From an uncultured Sphingomonadales bacterium (GTDB lineage: Bacteria > Pseudomonadota > Alphaproteobacteria > Sphingomonadales > Sphingomonadaceae): a stretch of DNA of 5,892 bases. Made by a program: the position numbers and the translations under genes. Shown piece by piece: positions 1 to 5,844 of this stretch. Position 1 is the first letter of the stretch. Each line of letters opens with the position of its first letter. Below the pieces are notes generated by a model that was given only the letters and a program-made list of their open reading frames with translations, did not search any database and was not told the origin of the DNA. Location: positions 1 to 5,892 of the forward strand of contig CALDKP010000025.1 in assembly GCA_937898535.1 (NCBI GenBank), in the 5' to 3' direction.

Positions 1-150
1 ATCGACAACGCGCATATCACCATGCACCTGTCGGGCCGCGCGCAGGACAAGATGTTCGTGCGTTCCGCCACGCGCTTTTTCGAAAATCTGGAGCGCTACC
101 GCCAAGGCGCGCCGCTTGAGCCAATGGTGAATTTAGACCTTGGCTATTGA
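1..150 (+). CDS. D-2-hydroxyacid dehydrogenase, C-terminal fragment
   Basis: This is an open frame from the first base to a TGA at 148-150, giving the last 49 residues of a protein whose 5' part lies outside the window. The segment DNAHITMHLSG resembles the 'N..IT.H.SG' stretch of the D-isomer-specific 2-hydroxyacid dehydrogenase family. There the His is the catalytic acid/base, here residue 9 of the fragment. The tail (FFENLERYRQGAPLEPMVNLDLGY) is like the C-terminal helix and extension of these NAD(P)H-dependent cytoplasmic enzymes, which interconvert 2-oxo acids and D-2-hydroxy acids. The exact substrate (glyoxylate, hydroxypyruvate or other) cannot be read from so short a piece. The family assignment rests on recognition of the motif and tail. 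The stop is followed by a REP-like repeat, with no clear intrinsic terminator. Confidence 0.7.
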   Translation: MDNAHITMHLSGRAQDKMFVRSATRFFENLERYRQGAPLEPMVNLDLGY

Positions 151-161
151 TAAACACCGAA

Positions 162-204
162 GCCCTGAGCAGCAGTCGCAACGCGACTGCGTCCGTCGAA
201 GGGC
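162..204. repeat. REP-like palindrome with an internal hairpin insertion
   Basis: The outer arms GCCCT (162-166) and AGGGC (200-204) are inverted. Inside them are CTGAGC (165-170) and GTCGAAG (195-201), the two conserved halves of a short palindromic repeat that is also present, in the opposite orientation, at 237-257. In that copy only 2 nt separate the halves. Here 24 nt do (171-194), and they contain a perfect 8-bp hairpin, GCAGTCGC (172-179) with GCGACTGC (183-190) around a 3-nt loop. No T-run follows, so an intrinsic terminator for the upstream dehydrogenase gene is unlikely. The element may act on mRNA 3'-end stability, which is inference. Confidence 0.6.
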
Positions 205-236
205 GCTTATCGGTTGTGGCGCTACCCCCGACAGAC

Positions 237-257
237 GTGCTTCGACAGGCTCAGCAC
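237..257. repeat. REP-like short palindrome, inverted relative to 162-204
   Basis: The sequence begins GTGCT (237-241) and ends AGCAC (253-257), a 5-bp inverted repeat. Read on the - strand it contains CTGAGC, CT and GTCGAAG, the same conserved halves as the repeat at 162-204. The two copies face each other 32 nt apart, like a BIME-style REP pair. The palindrome ends about 10 nt upstream of the ribosome binding site of the next gene, so it would lie in its leader or just upstream of it. Confidence 0.6.
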
Positions 258-279
258 TTACGGTATAGGAGAATAAATC

Positions 280-672
280 ATGCCCCATAACCCCGCCGAA
301 ATCTGGCACAAAGTTGCCCTGTCACGCGATGCAACGGCTATCTCCGCCGTCCTGCACGACGATTGTGTTTTCGAAAGCCCGGTTGTGCATTCACCGCAAG
401 TCGGCAAGGCGATCACCGCCAAATATCTCGCCGCCGCTGGCCACACGCTGGGCAATGCCGAATTTGCCTATGTCGGCGAATGGCACCGCGAAAACAGCGC
501 CATCCTGGAATTCCAAACCGTGATCGACGGGATTGCGATCAATGGCATCGACATGATTAGCTGCGATGACGATGGCCTTATCACCCATTTCAAGGTCATG
601 GTTCGGCCGTTGAAGGCAATGAATATGCTCCATCAGAAAATGGGCGAGATGCTGCAGCGCATGAGCGCATAA
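280..672 (+). CDS. NTF2/SnoaL-like small protein
   Basis: This gene encodes a 130-residue soluble protein with no signal peptide or membrane segment. The pattern is typical of the nuclear transport factor 2 / SnoaL-like alpha+beta barrel. An N-terminal helix (about 5-25) leads into DDCVFESPVVHSPQVGKAITAKYL (about 27-50), then strands around EFAYVGEWHRENSAILEFQTVIDGIAINGIDMISCDDDGLITHFKVMVRPL (about 61-111), and a C-terminal helix. Members include isomerases, hydratases and ligand-binding proteins, and the name alone does not set a function. The ATG is preceded by AGGAG (267-271) at 8 nt, which supports this start. The length fits the family. The HPP gene starts 4 nt after its stop, so the two are probably co-transcribed. 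No specific substrate can be assigned. Confidence 0.8.
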   Translation: MPHNPAEIWHKVALSRDATAISAVLHDDCVFESPVVHSPQVGKAITAKYLAAAGHTLGNAEFAYVGEWHRENSAILEFQTVIDGIAINGIDMISCDDDGLITHFKVMVRPLKAMNMLHQKMGEMLQRMSA

Positions 673-676
673 GCGC

Positions 677-1369
677 ATGGCGACCGGAGAAACATCGGGC
701 CGGTGGCGTTTTTTCGTACCGAAACTTGCCGGCGCAAGCTTGCATGACCGGTTGATCGCATGTGCCGGTGCTGGCCTTGGCGTGCTTGTCGCGGCGCTTG
801 CGGGACTTGGCGTTCAGGACATGTTCCCGGCTTTGCCGTTCCTGATTGCCCCCATTGGCGCATCGGCGGTGCTGGTATTCGTGGTGCCAGCAAGCCCATT
901 GGCACAGCCATGGCCCGTGTTCGGCGGCAATGTCATTTCCGCGTTGGTCGGCGTGACGGTGCTGCATTGGGTACCCGTCACCTTTGCCGCCATCGCCATT
1001 GCCGTGGCCGCGTCGATAACATTGATGTCATTGCTGCGTTGCCTTCATCCACCGAGCGGCGCGGTCGCACTCACGACCATTTTGGGCGGCCAAGCCATTG
1101 TCGATGCGGGTTATGTATACCCAATGTCGATCGTCGCCGCCAATTCCGCGGCATTGCTCGCGGCAGGCTGGTTATTCCACCGCGTCAGCGGCCATAGCTA
1201 TCCGCACCGCGCCGCGGCTTCACCCGCCCTGCCCGTTGGCCTTTTGCGGGCCGATATCGATCAGGCCGTGCAGGAAGCGCATGAAAGCTTCGATATCGAT
1301 CTCGCTGACCTAGAAGCTTTGCTCCTCACCGCCGAACGCATCGCCGAACAGCGGCGCGCCGCCCGCTAA
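677..1369 (+). CDS. HPP-family integral membrane protein without CBS domains
   Basis: This gene encodes a 230-residue inner-membrane protein of the HPP family. It has the family's PIGASAVLVF block (residues 59-68), the SPLAQPWPVFGGN block (73-85) and the name-giving LHPPSGAVAL (HPP at 124-126). Hydrophobic stretches near 25-46, 51-70, 86-120 and 148-168 fit about four to five transmembrane helices. Some plant and cyanobacterial HPP proteins have been linked to nitrite transport, but the substrate of this one is unknown. After the membrane part, residues about 187-230 form a charged helical segment (ADIDQAVQEAHESFDIDLADLEALL..) resembling the linker that in longer homologues leads to a CBS pair. 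Here the frame stops instead. The start lies 4 nt after the upstream stop with no strong Shine-Dalgarno, suggesting translational coupling. Its stop faces the kup stop across 6 nt. Confidence 0.85.
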   Translation: MATGETSGRWRFFVPKLAGASLHDRLIACAGAGLGVLVAALAGLGVQDMFPALPFLIAPIGASAVLVFVVPASPLAQPWPVFGGNVISALVGVTVLHWVPVTFAAIAIAVAASITLMSLLRCLHPPSGAVALTTILGGQAIVDAGYVYPMSIVAANSAALLAAGWLFHRVSGHSYPHRAAASPALPVGLLRADIDQAVQEAHESFDIDLADLEALLLTAERIAEQRRAAR

Positions 1370-1375
1370 CCCAAA

Positions 1376-3316
1376 TTAGATGACCACCTGCCCGCCCAAG
1401 GCGACAATCCGGTTGGACGGAATGCCGAAAAATTCAGCTGGGTTATAGGCGTTACGCTGCAGAAAGATCAGGATGATGTCCTGCCAGAACGGAAGGCCTT
1501 CATCTTTTGACGCGGCCAAAACGCTTTTGCCCATGAAATAGCTGGTCATCATATAATCCAACGGCGCGTCTTTTACGGGAATTGCCAAGGCCAAGTCATT
1601 TGGCACGTCGGGTGTTTCCATAAAGCCATATGTCAGAATGACGCGCGCGAAATTCTGATCGACTTTGACATAGCTCGATCTTTCTTCGCTTGGCACATGT
1701 GGCACGCTGGCGGTGCGGATGGACAGAACGATATTGCGGGCGTGGAGCACGCGGTTGTGCTTCAGATTGTGCAATATCGTTCCGGGAACGCCCTCTGGGT
1801 TGGCGGTGAGGTACACAGCGGTTCCGTCGACGCGCGCGACCTTGCTTTTCGCCAGTGACTTGCCGAGTTCCGCAAGCGTCATTGCGCCTTCATTTTCTCT
1901 GCTGTCGATCAACTGCTTTCCGCGTACCCAAATCCAGATAATCAGGCAGATCAGTGCACCAACGGCCAACGGCACCCAACCGCCATCAACCACGCGCAAG
2001 ATATTGGCGCCGAAGAAGATGAGGTCGATGACCAGAAACGGCAATATCACCAGCAAGGATTTGGCGAGGTTCCATTTCCAAAGCTTGTGCACGACAACGA
2101 ACGCAAGGCATGTCGTCACCACCATCGTTCCCGTTACGGCGATACCATAGGCCGACGCCATTGCCGACGAATTGCGGAATTGGACGACGAGCAACCAGAC
2201 ACCAAATAACAGCATCCAGTTAATCGCCGGAATATAGATTTGCCCTGCACTGCCCGGCGAGGTTTGCACAATCTTCATGCGGGGGAGCAGCCCAAGCTGG
2301 ATCGCTTGCTGGGTCAGTGAATAGGCACCCGTGATGACCGCTTGGCTCGCGATTATCGTGGCAAGTCCCGCCAAGATGATCATCGGGACACGCACTGCCT
2401 CGGGCGACATCAGGAAGAACCAATCCTGCGTTTCAAGTGGCACACCAGCCGCCCGCGCGTGTTCAAGCGCCGCCATCGCAAATGCACCCTGACCAAAATA
2501 ATTGAGGCTGAGCGCGGGGAATACCAAAAGGAACCAACCCAAACGGATCGGGAAGCGACCGAAATGGCCCATGTCCGCCGTCAATGCTTCGGCTCCAGTC
2601 ACCGTCAAAAATACGGAACCCAGCACGATCAACCCAACCATGCCGTTGCTCGCCAGAAACGAAACCGCATGATGCGGCGACAGCGCACCGAAGATGCCGG
2701 GATAATCCGATATATGCAGCAGACCGAGACCACCAAGGGCGAGAAACCAGACAACGCAGATCGGCCCGAACAGTTTTGATACCAACGCTGTCCCGCGCGA
2801 TTGAATGGCAAACAGCGCAACCATGATGACCAAGGTAATGTAGATGATCGTCTGCTGAGAGATATTCTCGCCAATGCCGGGGATGGTTTTCGTCCCTTCC
2901 ACTGCGGACAGCACGGACAGCGCGGGGGTAATGATCGCATCGCCATAGAACAAAGCTGCGCCGACGGCACCAAGTGCAAGCACCGCGCCCTTGCGTCCAC
3001 CAATGCCGCGACCTGCAAGCGCCAGCAGTGCCAGCACGCCGCCCTCGCCATCATTGTCGGCGCGCATCAGGAAGATGACATATTTGACGGTCACAACAAG
3101 GATCAACGACCACAGCGCGAGGCTCAATACCCCAAATATCGCCGCTTCCTGAATGCCGCCCGAAGGCGCACTGTGGTGGAGCGCCTCGCGAAAGGCATAA
3201 AGCGGACTGGTGCCGATGTCGCCGAAAACGACCCCGATCGCACCGACCGTCAGTGCCGCGAGTGAATGTTTGTGGATGGATGAAGACTCAACTGAACCCG
3301 AATGCGCATTTTGCAT
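1376..3316 (-). CDS. kup: Low-affinity K+ uptake permease Kup (KUP/HAK/KT family)
   Basis: Kup is an inner-membrane potassium transporter, usually a K+/H+ symporter. From the ATG at 3316 it is 646 residues, close to the family norm of about 620-650. The N-terminal signature GVVFGDIGTSPLYA is at about 28-41. Further family blocks are DNDGEGGVLALLAL (about 88-101), FYGDAIITPALSVLSAVEG (about 123-141), TGAEALTADMGHFGR (about 240-254) and ASQAVITGAYSLTQQ (about 323-337). About twelve hydrophobic segments occupy residues 20-465, followed by a hydrophilic C-terminal cytoplasmic domain. The frame can be extended to a TTG at 3349 (657 residues). The ATG at 3316 is preferred because AGAGG (3326-3330) lies 9 nt upstream and the family motif starts soon after it. 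The gene lies downstream of groL on the same strand but behind groL's terminator, so it probably has its own promoter. Confidence 0.95.
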   Translation of the reverse strand: MQNAHSGSVESSSIHKHSLAALTVGAIGVVFGDIGTSPLYAFREALHHSAPSGGIQEAAIFGVLSLALWSLILVVTVKYVIFLMRADNDGEGGVLALLALAGRGIGGRKGAVLALGAVGAALFYGDAIITPALSVLSAVEGTKTIPGIGENISQQTIIYITLVIMVALFAIQSRGTALVSKLFGPICVVWFLALGGLGLLHISDYPGIFGALSPHHAVSFLASNGMVGLIVLGSVFLTVTGAEALTADMGHFGRFPIRLGWFLLVFPALSLNYFGQGAFAMAALEHARAAGVPLETQDWFFLMSPEAVRVPMIILAGLATIIASQAVITGAYSLTQQAIQLGLLPRMKIVQTSPGSAGQIYIPAINWMLLFGVWLLVVQFRNSSAMASAYGIAVTGTMVVTTCLAFVVVHKLWKWNLAKSLLVILPFLVIDLIFFGANILRVVDGGWVPLAVGALICLIIWIWVRGKQLIDSRENEGAMTLAELGKSLAKSKVARVDGTAVYLTANPEGVPGTILHNLKHNRVLHARNIVLSIRTASVPHVPSEERSSYVKVDQNFARVILTYGFMETPDVPNDLALAIPVKDAPLDYMMTSYFMGKSVLAASKDEGLPFWQDIILIFLQRNAYNPAEFFGIPSNRIVALGGQVVI

Positions 3317-3423
3317 CGCCGGAAACCTCTGTTGTTTGGGCGGCGGCAAATACGCTTATTATTTTGCAGCGCAACAGATATTTTATGGTCAATAAAATTA
3401 TTATATTTCAATGCCTAAGATGC

Positions 3424-3452
3424 ATTATATTCTCAACAAATAGAATTGAGAA
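3424..3452 (-). promoter_or_regulatory. Candidate kup promoter overlapped by a 7-bp inverted repeat
   Basis: On the - strand TTCTCA (3447-3452) lies 17 nt from a consensus TATAAT (3424-3429), about 110 nt upstream of the preferred kup ATG. Two perfect arms overlap it: TTCTCAA (3446-3452) and TTGAGAA (3430-3436 on the same strand) around a 9-nt spacer. One arm is the -35 region and the other directly abuts the -10 hexamer, a position suited to a repressor. The surrounding 3350-3450 stretch is markedly AT-rich against the coding background. The -35 is weak (4 of 6), so this is a prediction from spacing and the good -10. Confidence 0.4.
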
Positions 3453-3499
3453 GTCTGTTCCTTCGCATACGCACCCAACGGACTCGGAATGCACACAAC

Positions 3500-3529
3500 A
3501 AAAAAGGCCGGAAGGTTTCCCCTCCGGCC
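3500..3529 (-). terminator. Intrinsic terminator of groL
   Basis: Read on the - strand, GGCCGGA (3523-3529) pairs with TCCGGCC (3506-3512). After one mismatch the stem gains two more G-C pairs. It is followed at once by six T residues (3500-3505). The hairpin starts about 32 nt after the groL stop codon, the expected place for a rho-independent terminator. The + strand side has no T-run, so it is one-directional. It should separate the groESL transcript from kup. Confidence 0.9.
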
Positions 3530-3560
3530 CATTATCTGTGCTTCAAAAAGCGTTGGACTA

Positions 3561-5216
3561 TTAGAAGTCCATACCGCCCATGCCGCCCATTCCGCCCATG
3601 CCGCCTGGCATGCCGCCGGCGCCAGCAGCCTTGTCTTCTGGCGCGTCGGAGATGGCAGCTTCGGTGGTGATCAACAGACCAGCAACCGATGCCGCGTCTT
3701 GCAACGCTGTACGGACAACCTTGGTTGGGTCGATAACGCCCGATGCCACGAGGTTTTCGTAAACGTCGGTTGATGCGTTGAAGCCCATGGTTTCGTCGTT
3801 TTCACGAAGCAGGTTGCCCGAGACAACTGCACCGTCATATCCGGCGTTGGCTGCGATTTGACGCAATGGAGCAACAATCGCCTTGCGGATGATGTCGATA
3901 CCACGTGTCTGGTCGTCATTGACGCCCTTGAGGCCGTCGAGAGCCTTCGTTGCATACAGAAGTGCAGTACCGCCGCCTGGGACGATGCCTTCTTCAACGG
4001 CTGCGCGGGTTGCGTGCAGCGCGTCATCAACGCGGTCCTTGCGCTCTTTCACTTCAACTTCGGTCGAACCACCGACCTTGATCACGGCAACACCGCCGGC
4101 GAGTTTCGCCAAACGCTCTTGCAGCTTTTCACGGTCATAATCGCTGGTCGTGTTTTCGATTTGCGCACGGATCGCTTCTACGCGGCCCTTGATCGCATCG
4201 GTTTCGCCAGCACCGTCGACGATGATGGTGTTGTCCTTGTCGATGGTGACGCGCTTGGCTTGGCCAAGCATGCCCAAGGTAACGGTTTCAAGCTTGATGC
4301 CCAGATCTTCGCTGATCATTTCACCCTTGGTGAGGATCGCGATATCTTCCAGCATCGCCTTGCGACGATCGCCAAAGCCAGGTGCCTTAACCGCAGCAAT
4401 CTTCAAGCCGCCACGCAGCTTGTTGACGACCAAAGTTGCAAGCGCTTCGCCTTCAACGTCTTCAGCGATGATGAGCAATGGACGGCCCGACTGCACCACA
4501 GCTTCGAGGATTGGCAACATGGCTTGCAAGTTACCGAGCTTCTTTTCGTGGATGAGGATATATGGGTTGTCCAACTCGACCGACATTTTTTCGGTGTTGG
4601 TGATGAAATATGGCGACAGGTAACCACGGTCAAACTGCATACCTTCGACAACTTCGAGCTCGCTTTCACGGCCCTTAGCTTCTTCGACGGTGATAACGCC
4701 TTCCTTGCCGACCTTCTCCATGGCGTCTGCAATCATCTTACCGATTTCAGCTTCACCATTTGCAGAGATCGTACCGACCTGTGCGATTTCCGAAGAACCA
4801 GCAACTGGCTTCGAACGCTTTACAAGGTCAGCAACAACCGCGTTTACCGCAGTGTCGATGCCGCGCTTCAGGTCCATTGGGTTCATGCCCGCTGCAACCG
4901 ACTTCATGCCTTCGCGAACGATCGCTTGCGCCAGAACTGTTGCAGTGGTCGTGCCGTCACCGGCAACGTCGTTGGTCTTCGAAGCAACTTCGCGGACCAT
5001 CTGTGCACCCATATTTTCGAACTTGTCTTTCAGTTCGATTTCCTTGGCAACGCTAACGCCGTCCTTGGTGATGCGTGGTGCGCCGAAGCTCTTGTCGATA
5101 ACAACGTTACGGCCCTTTGGACCAAGCGTTACTTTTACAGCGTCAGCCAGAATGTCTACGCCGCGCAGGATGCGTTCACGCGCATCGCGGCCGAATTTCA
5201 CGTCTTTAGCAGCCAT
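3561..5216 (-). CDS. groL: Chaperonin GroEL (60 kDa, Hsp60)
   Basis: GroEL is the cytoplasmic ATP-driven folding chamber that works with the GroES lid as a double heptameric ring. It is 551 residues, near the usual 540-550. Nucleotide-site motifs are intact: VTLGPKGRNV (29-38), KDG with Asp52 (51-53), AGDGTTTATVL with Asp87 (85-95), catalytic Asp398 in RVDDALHATRAA, and the family signature AAVEEGIVPGGG (405-416). The C-terminus is the typical flexible GGM-repeat tail ending GGMDF. The ATG is preceded by GAAGGA (5225-5230) with 8 nt spacing. It is the second gene of the groS-groL operon, 115 nt after groS, with a long inverted repeat in the gap. An intrinsic terminator follows. No frameshift or missing key residue is seen. 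A second chaperonin copy elsewhere in the genome cannot be judged from this window. Confidence 0.99.
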   Translation of the reverse strand: MAAKDVKFGRDARERILRGVDILADAVKVTLGPKGRNVVIDKSFGAPRITKDGVSVAKEIELKDKFENMGAQMVREVASKTNDVAGDGTTTATVLAQAIVREGMKSVAAGMNPMDLKRGIDTAVNAVVADLVKRSKPVAGSSEIAQVGTISANGEAEIGKMIADAMEKVGKEGVITVEEAKGRESELEVVEGMQFDRGYLSPYFITNTEKMSVELDNPYILIHEKKLGNLQAMLPILEAVVQSGRPLLIIAEDVEGEALATLVVNKLRGGLKIAAVKAPGFGDRRKAMLEDIAILTKGEMISEDLGIKLETVTLGMLGQAKRVTIDKDNTIIVDGAGETDAIKGRVEAIRAQIENTTSDYDREKLQERLAKLAGGVAVIKVGGSTEVEVKERKDRVDDALHATRAAVEEGIVPGGGTALLYATKALDGLKGVNDDQTRGIDIIRKAIVAPLRQIAANAGYDGAVVSGNLLRENDETMGFNASTDVYENLVASGVIDPTKVVRTALQDAASVAGLLITTEAAISDAPEDKAAGAGGMPGGMGGMGGMGGMDF

Positions 5217-5247
5217 GATATTTTTCCTTCTTCAAATTTCAAATCGG

Positions 5248-5318
5248 TCGTCATCCTGAACTTGTTTCAGGATAACGGGGGGACAGTGCGTTATCCTGAA
5301 ACAAGTTCAGGATGACGA
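5248..5318. repeat. 30-bp perfect inverted repeat between groS and groL
   Basis: Arm 5248-5277 is the exact reverse complement of arm 5289-5318, with an 11-nt G-rich loop (5278-5288). Allowing one bulged base (5319), pairing continues for three more base pairs to CGG (5245-5247) and CCG (5320-5322). Each arm also holds its own smaller palindrome, ATCCTGAA (5253-5260 and 5293-5300) and TTCAGGAT (5266-5273 and 5306-5313) around 5 nt, so the element is a head-to-head pair of REP-like units. In the groESL mRNA it would form a very stable hairpin ending about 18 nt before the groL ribosome binding site. No T-run follows, so it is not an intrinsic terminator. Confidence 0.9.
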
Positions 5319-5331
5319 ACCGGTGGTGCGC

Positions 5332-5619
5332 TTAGGAAACGATTCCCAAAATGTCCGATTCCTTCATGATCAACAGGTCTTCACCGTCGATCTTGACTTC
5401 GGTGCCCGACCATTTGCCGAACAGGATCTTGTCGCCAGCTTTGACGTCGAGTGCGGTTACAGTGCCGTCATCGGCGCGTGTGCCGGTACCCACGGAGACG
5501 ACTTCGCCTTCCTGTGGCTTTTCCTGAGCTGTATCAGGGATAATGATCCCGCCAGCGGTTTTTGCTTCGGCCTCGACCCGACGGACGAGAACGCGATCAT
5601 GCAATGGACGAAATGCCAT
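5332..5619 (-). CDS. groS: Co-chaperonin GroES (10 kDa, Hsp10)
   Basis: GroES is the heptameric lid that caps the GroEL ring and controls substrate encapsulation in the cytoplasm. It is 95 residues, a normal length for bacterial GroES. It opens with the family signature PLHDRVLVRRVE (5-16). The mobile loop EAKTAGGIIIPDTAQEKPQEG (18-38) follows, with the hydrophobic GroEL-binding triplet III at 25-27. The C-terminal half carries LFGKWSGTEVKIDGEDLLIMKESDILGI (66-93). The ATG has AAGGA (5629-5633) 9 nt upstream. It is the first gene of the operon. A CIRCE operator lies about 73 nt upstream of its start and an RpoH-type promoter lies beyond that. Confidence 0.98.
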   Translation of the reverse strand: MAFRPLHDRVLVRRVEAEAKTAGGIIIPDTAQEKPQEGEVVSVGTGTRADDGTVTALDVKAGDKILFGKWSGTEVKIDGEDLLIMKESDILGIVS

Positions 5620-5691
5620 GTTGAACTATCCTTTTTCTGTTTCGCCATCCCGCCACGCCTACAACAAGCAGGGGACGGCAATGAATGTGCA

Positions 5692-5718
5692 TTAGCACTC
5701 ATACAGGACGAGTGCTAA
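5692..5718 (-). promoter_or_regulatory. CIRCE operator (HrcA binding site)
   Basis: TTAGCACTC (5692-5700), a 9-nt spacer, then GAGTGCTAA (5710-5718) is a perfect match to the CIRCE consensus. CIRCE is bound by the repressor HrcA, which needs GroEL for activity, so free chaperonin feeds back on its own expression. The operator starts at or just after the predicted transcription start of groESL and lies in the untranslated leader, as in other alphaproteobacterial groESL operons. hrcA itself is not in this window. Confidence 0.97.
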
Positions 5719-5723
5719 CGAAG

Positions 5724-5754
5724 CCCAGATAGGGTCTTTTTATGACACGTCAAG
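5724..5754 (-). promoter_or_regulatory. RpoH (sigma-32) heat-shock promoter of groESL
   Basis: On the - strand CTTG (5751-5754), a 17-nt spacer and CCTATCTGGG (5724-5733) fit the alphaproteobacterial heat-shock promoter form CTTG-N16-18-CYTATNTNNG at every fixed position. TTGACG (5748-5753) with TATCTG at 16 nt could also give some sigma-70 recognition. The expected transcription start is near 5720, right at the edge of the CIRCE operator, and the leader to groS would be about 100 nt. Confidence 0.85.
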
Positions 5755-5785
5755 GACTCGGGAAGCGAATTTTTTGCGCCTTGGG

Positions 5786-5844
5786 TCAGGCCCGCGCGGG
5801 TAATCCCGCCGCCCGTAACGCCGCATGGGCATCGGCGATGCTGT
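5786..5844 (-). CDS. Unidentified protein, C-terminal 18 residues
   Basis: On the - strand a frame enters at the end of the genomic sequence and runs SIADAHAALRAAGLPARA to a TGA at 5786-5788. The alanine-rich, GC-rich codon use fits coding sequence of this genome, and the stop lies just upstream of the groESL promoter, where a co-oriented gene could end. The fragment is too short to name a family, and an open frame of 18 codons can arise by chance. The rest of the gene is lost because the true sequence ends at 5844, where adapter begins. Confidence 0.35.

Noticed and set aside
241..269. Possible promoter TTCGAC-N17-TATAGG before the NTF2-like gene
   Set aside because: The -10 would overlap the ribosome binding site and leave almost no leader. 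The match comes from the REP-like repeat. The true promoter is not recognised.
3317..3349. Extended kup start at the TTG at 3349
   Set aside because: The extra 11 residues (MPPPKQQRFPA) have no family counterpart I recognise. The ATG at 3316 has AGAGG at 9 nt, and the extension would bury that site.
3858..5315. A 485-codon open frame on the + strand, antisense to groL
   Set aside because: It is a shadow of the strongly biased groL codon use. It covers a fully intact GroEL gene, has no ribosome binding site that stands out, its composition is unlike a normal protein (rich in Cys, His, Phe and Asp strings), and it runs on into the intergenic repeat.
5248..5318. The groS-groL hairpin as a transcription terminator
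   Set aside because: There is no T-run after the stem on the groESL strand, and termination here would prevent GroEL synthesis from the only promoter seen.
5323..5718. A 131-codon open frame on the + strand, antisense to groS and its leader
   Set aside because: It lies over the verified GroES gene and runs through the CIRCE operator. The protein shows no family features.
1..5844. CRISPR arrays, tRNA or rRNA genes, insertion sequences, phage genes or defence systems
   Set aside because: I looked for direct-repeat arrays, clover-leaf signatures, transposase frames and defence-type genes and saw none. The genes are ordinary housekeeping and transport genes.
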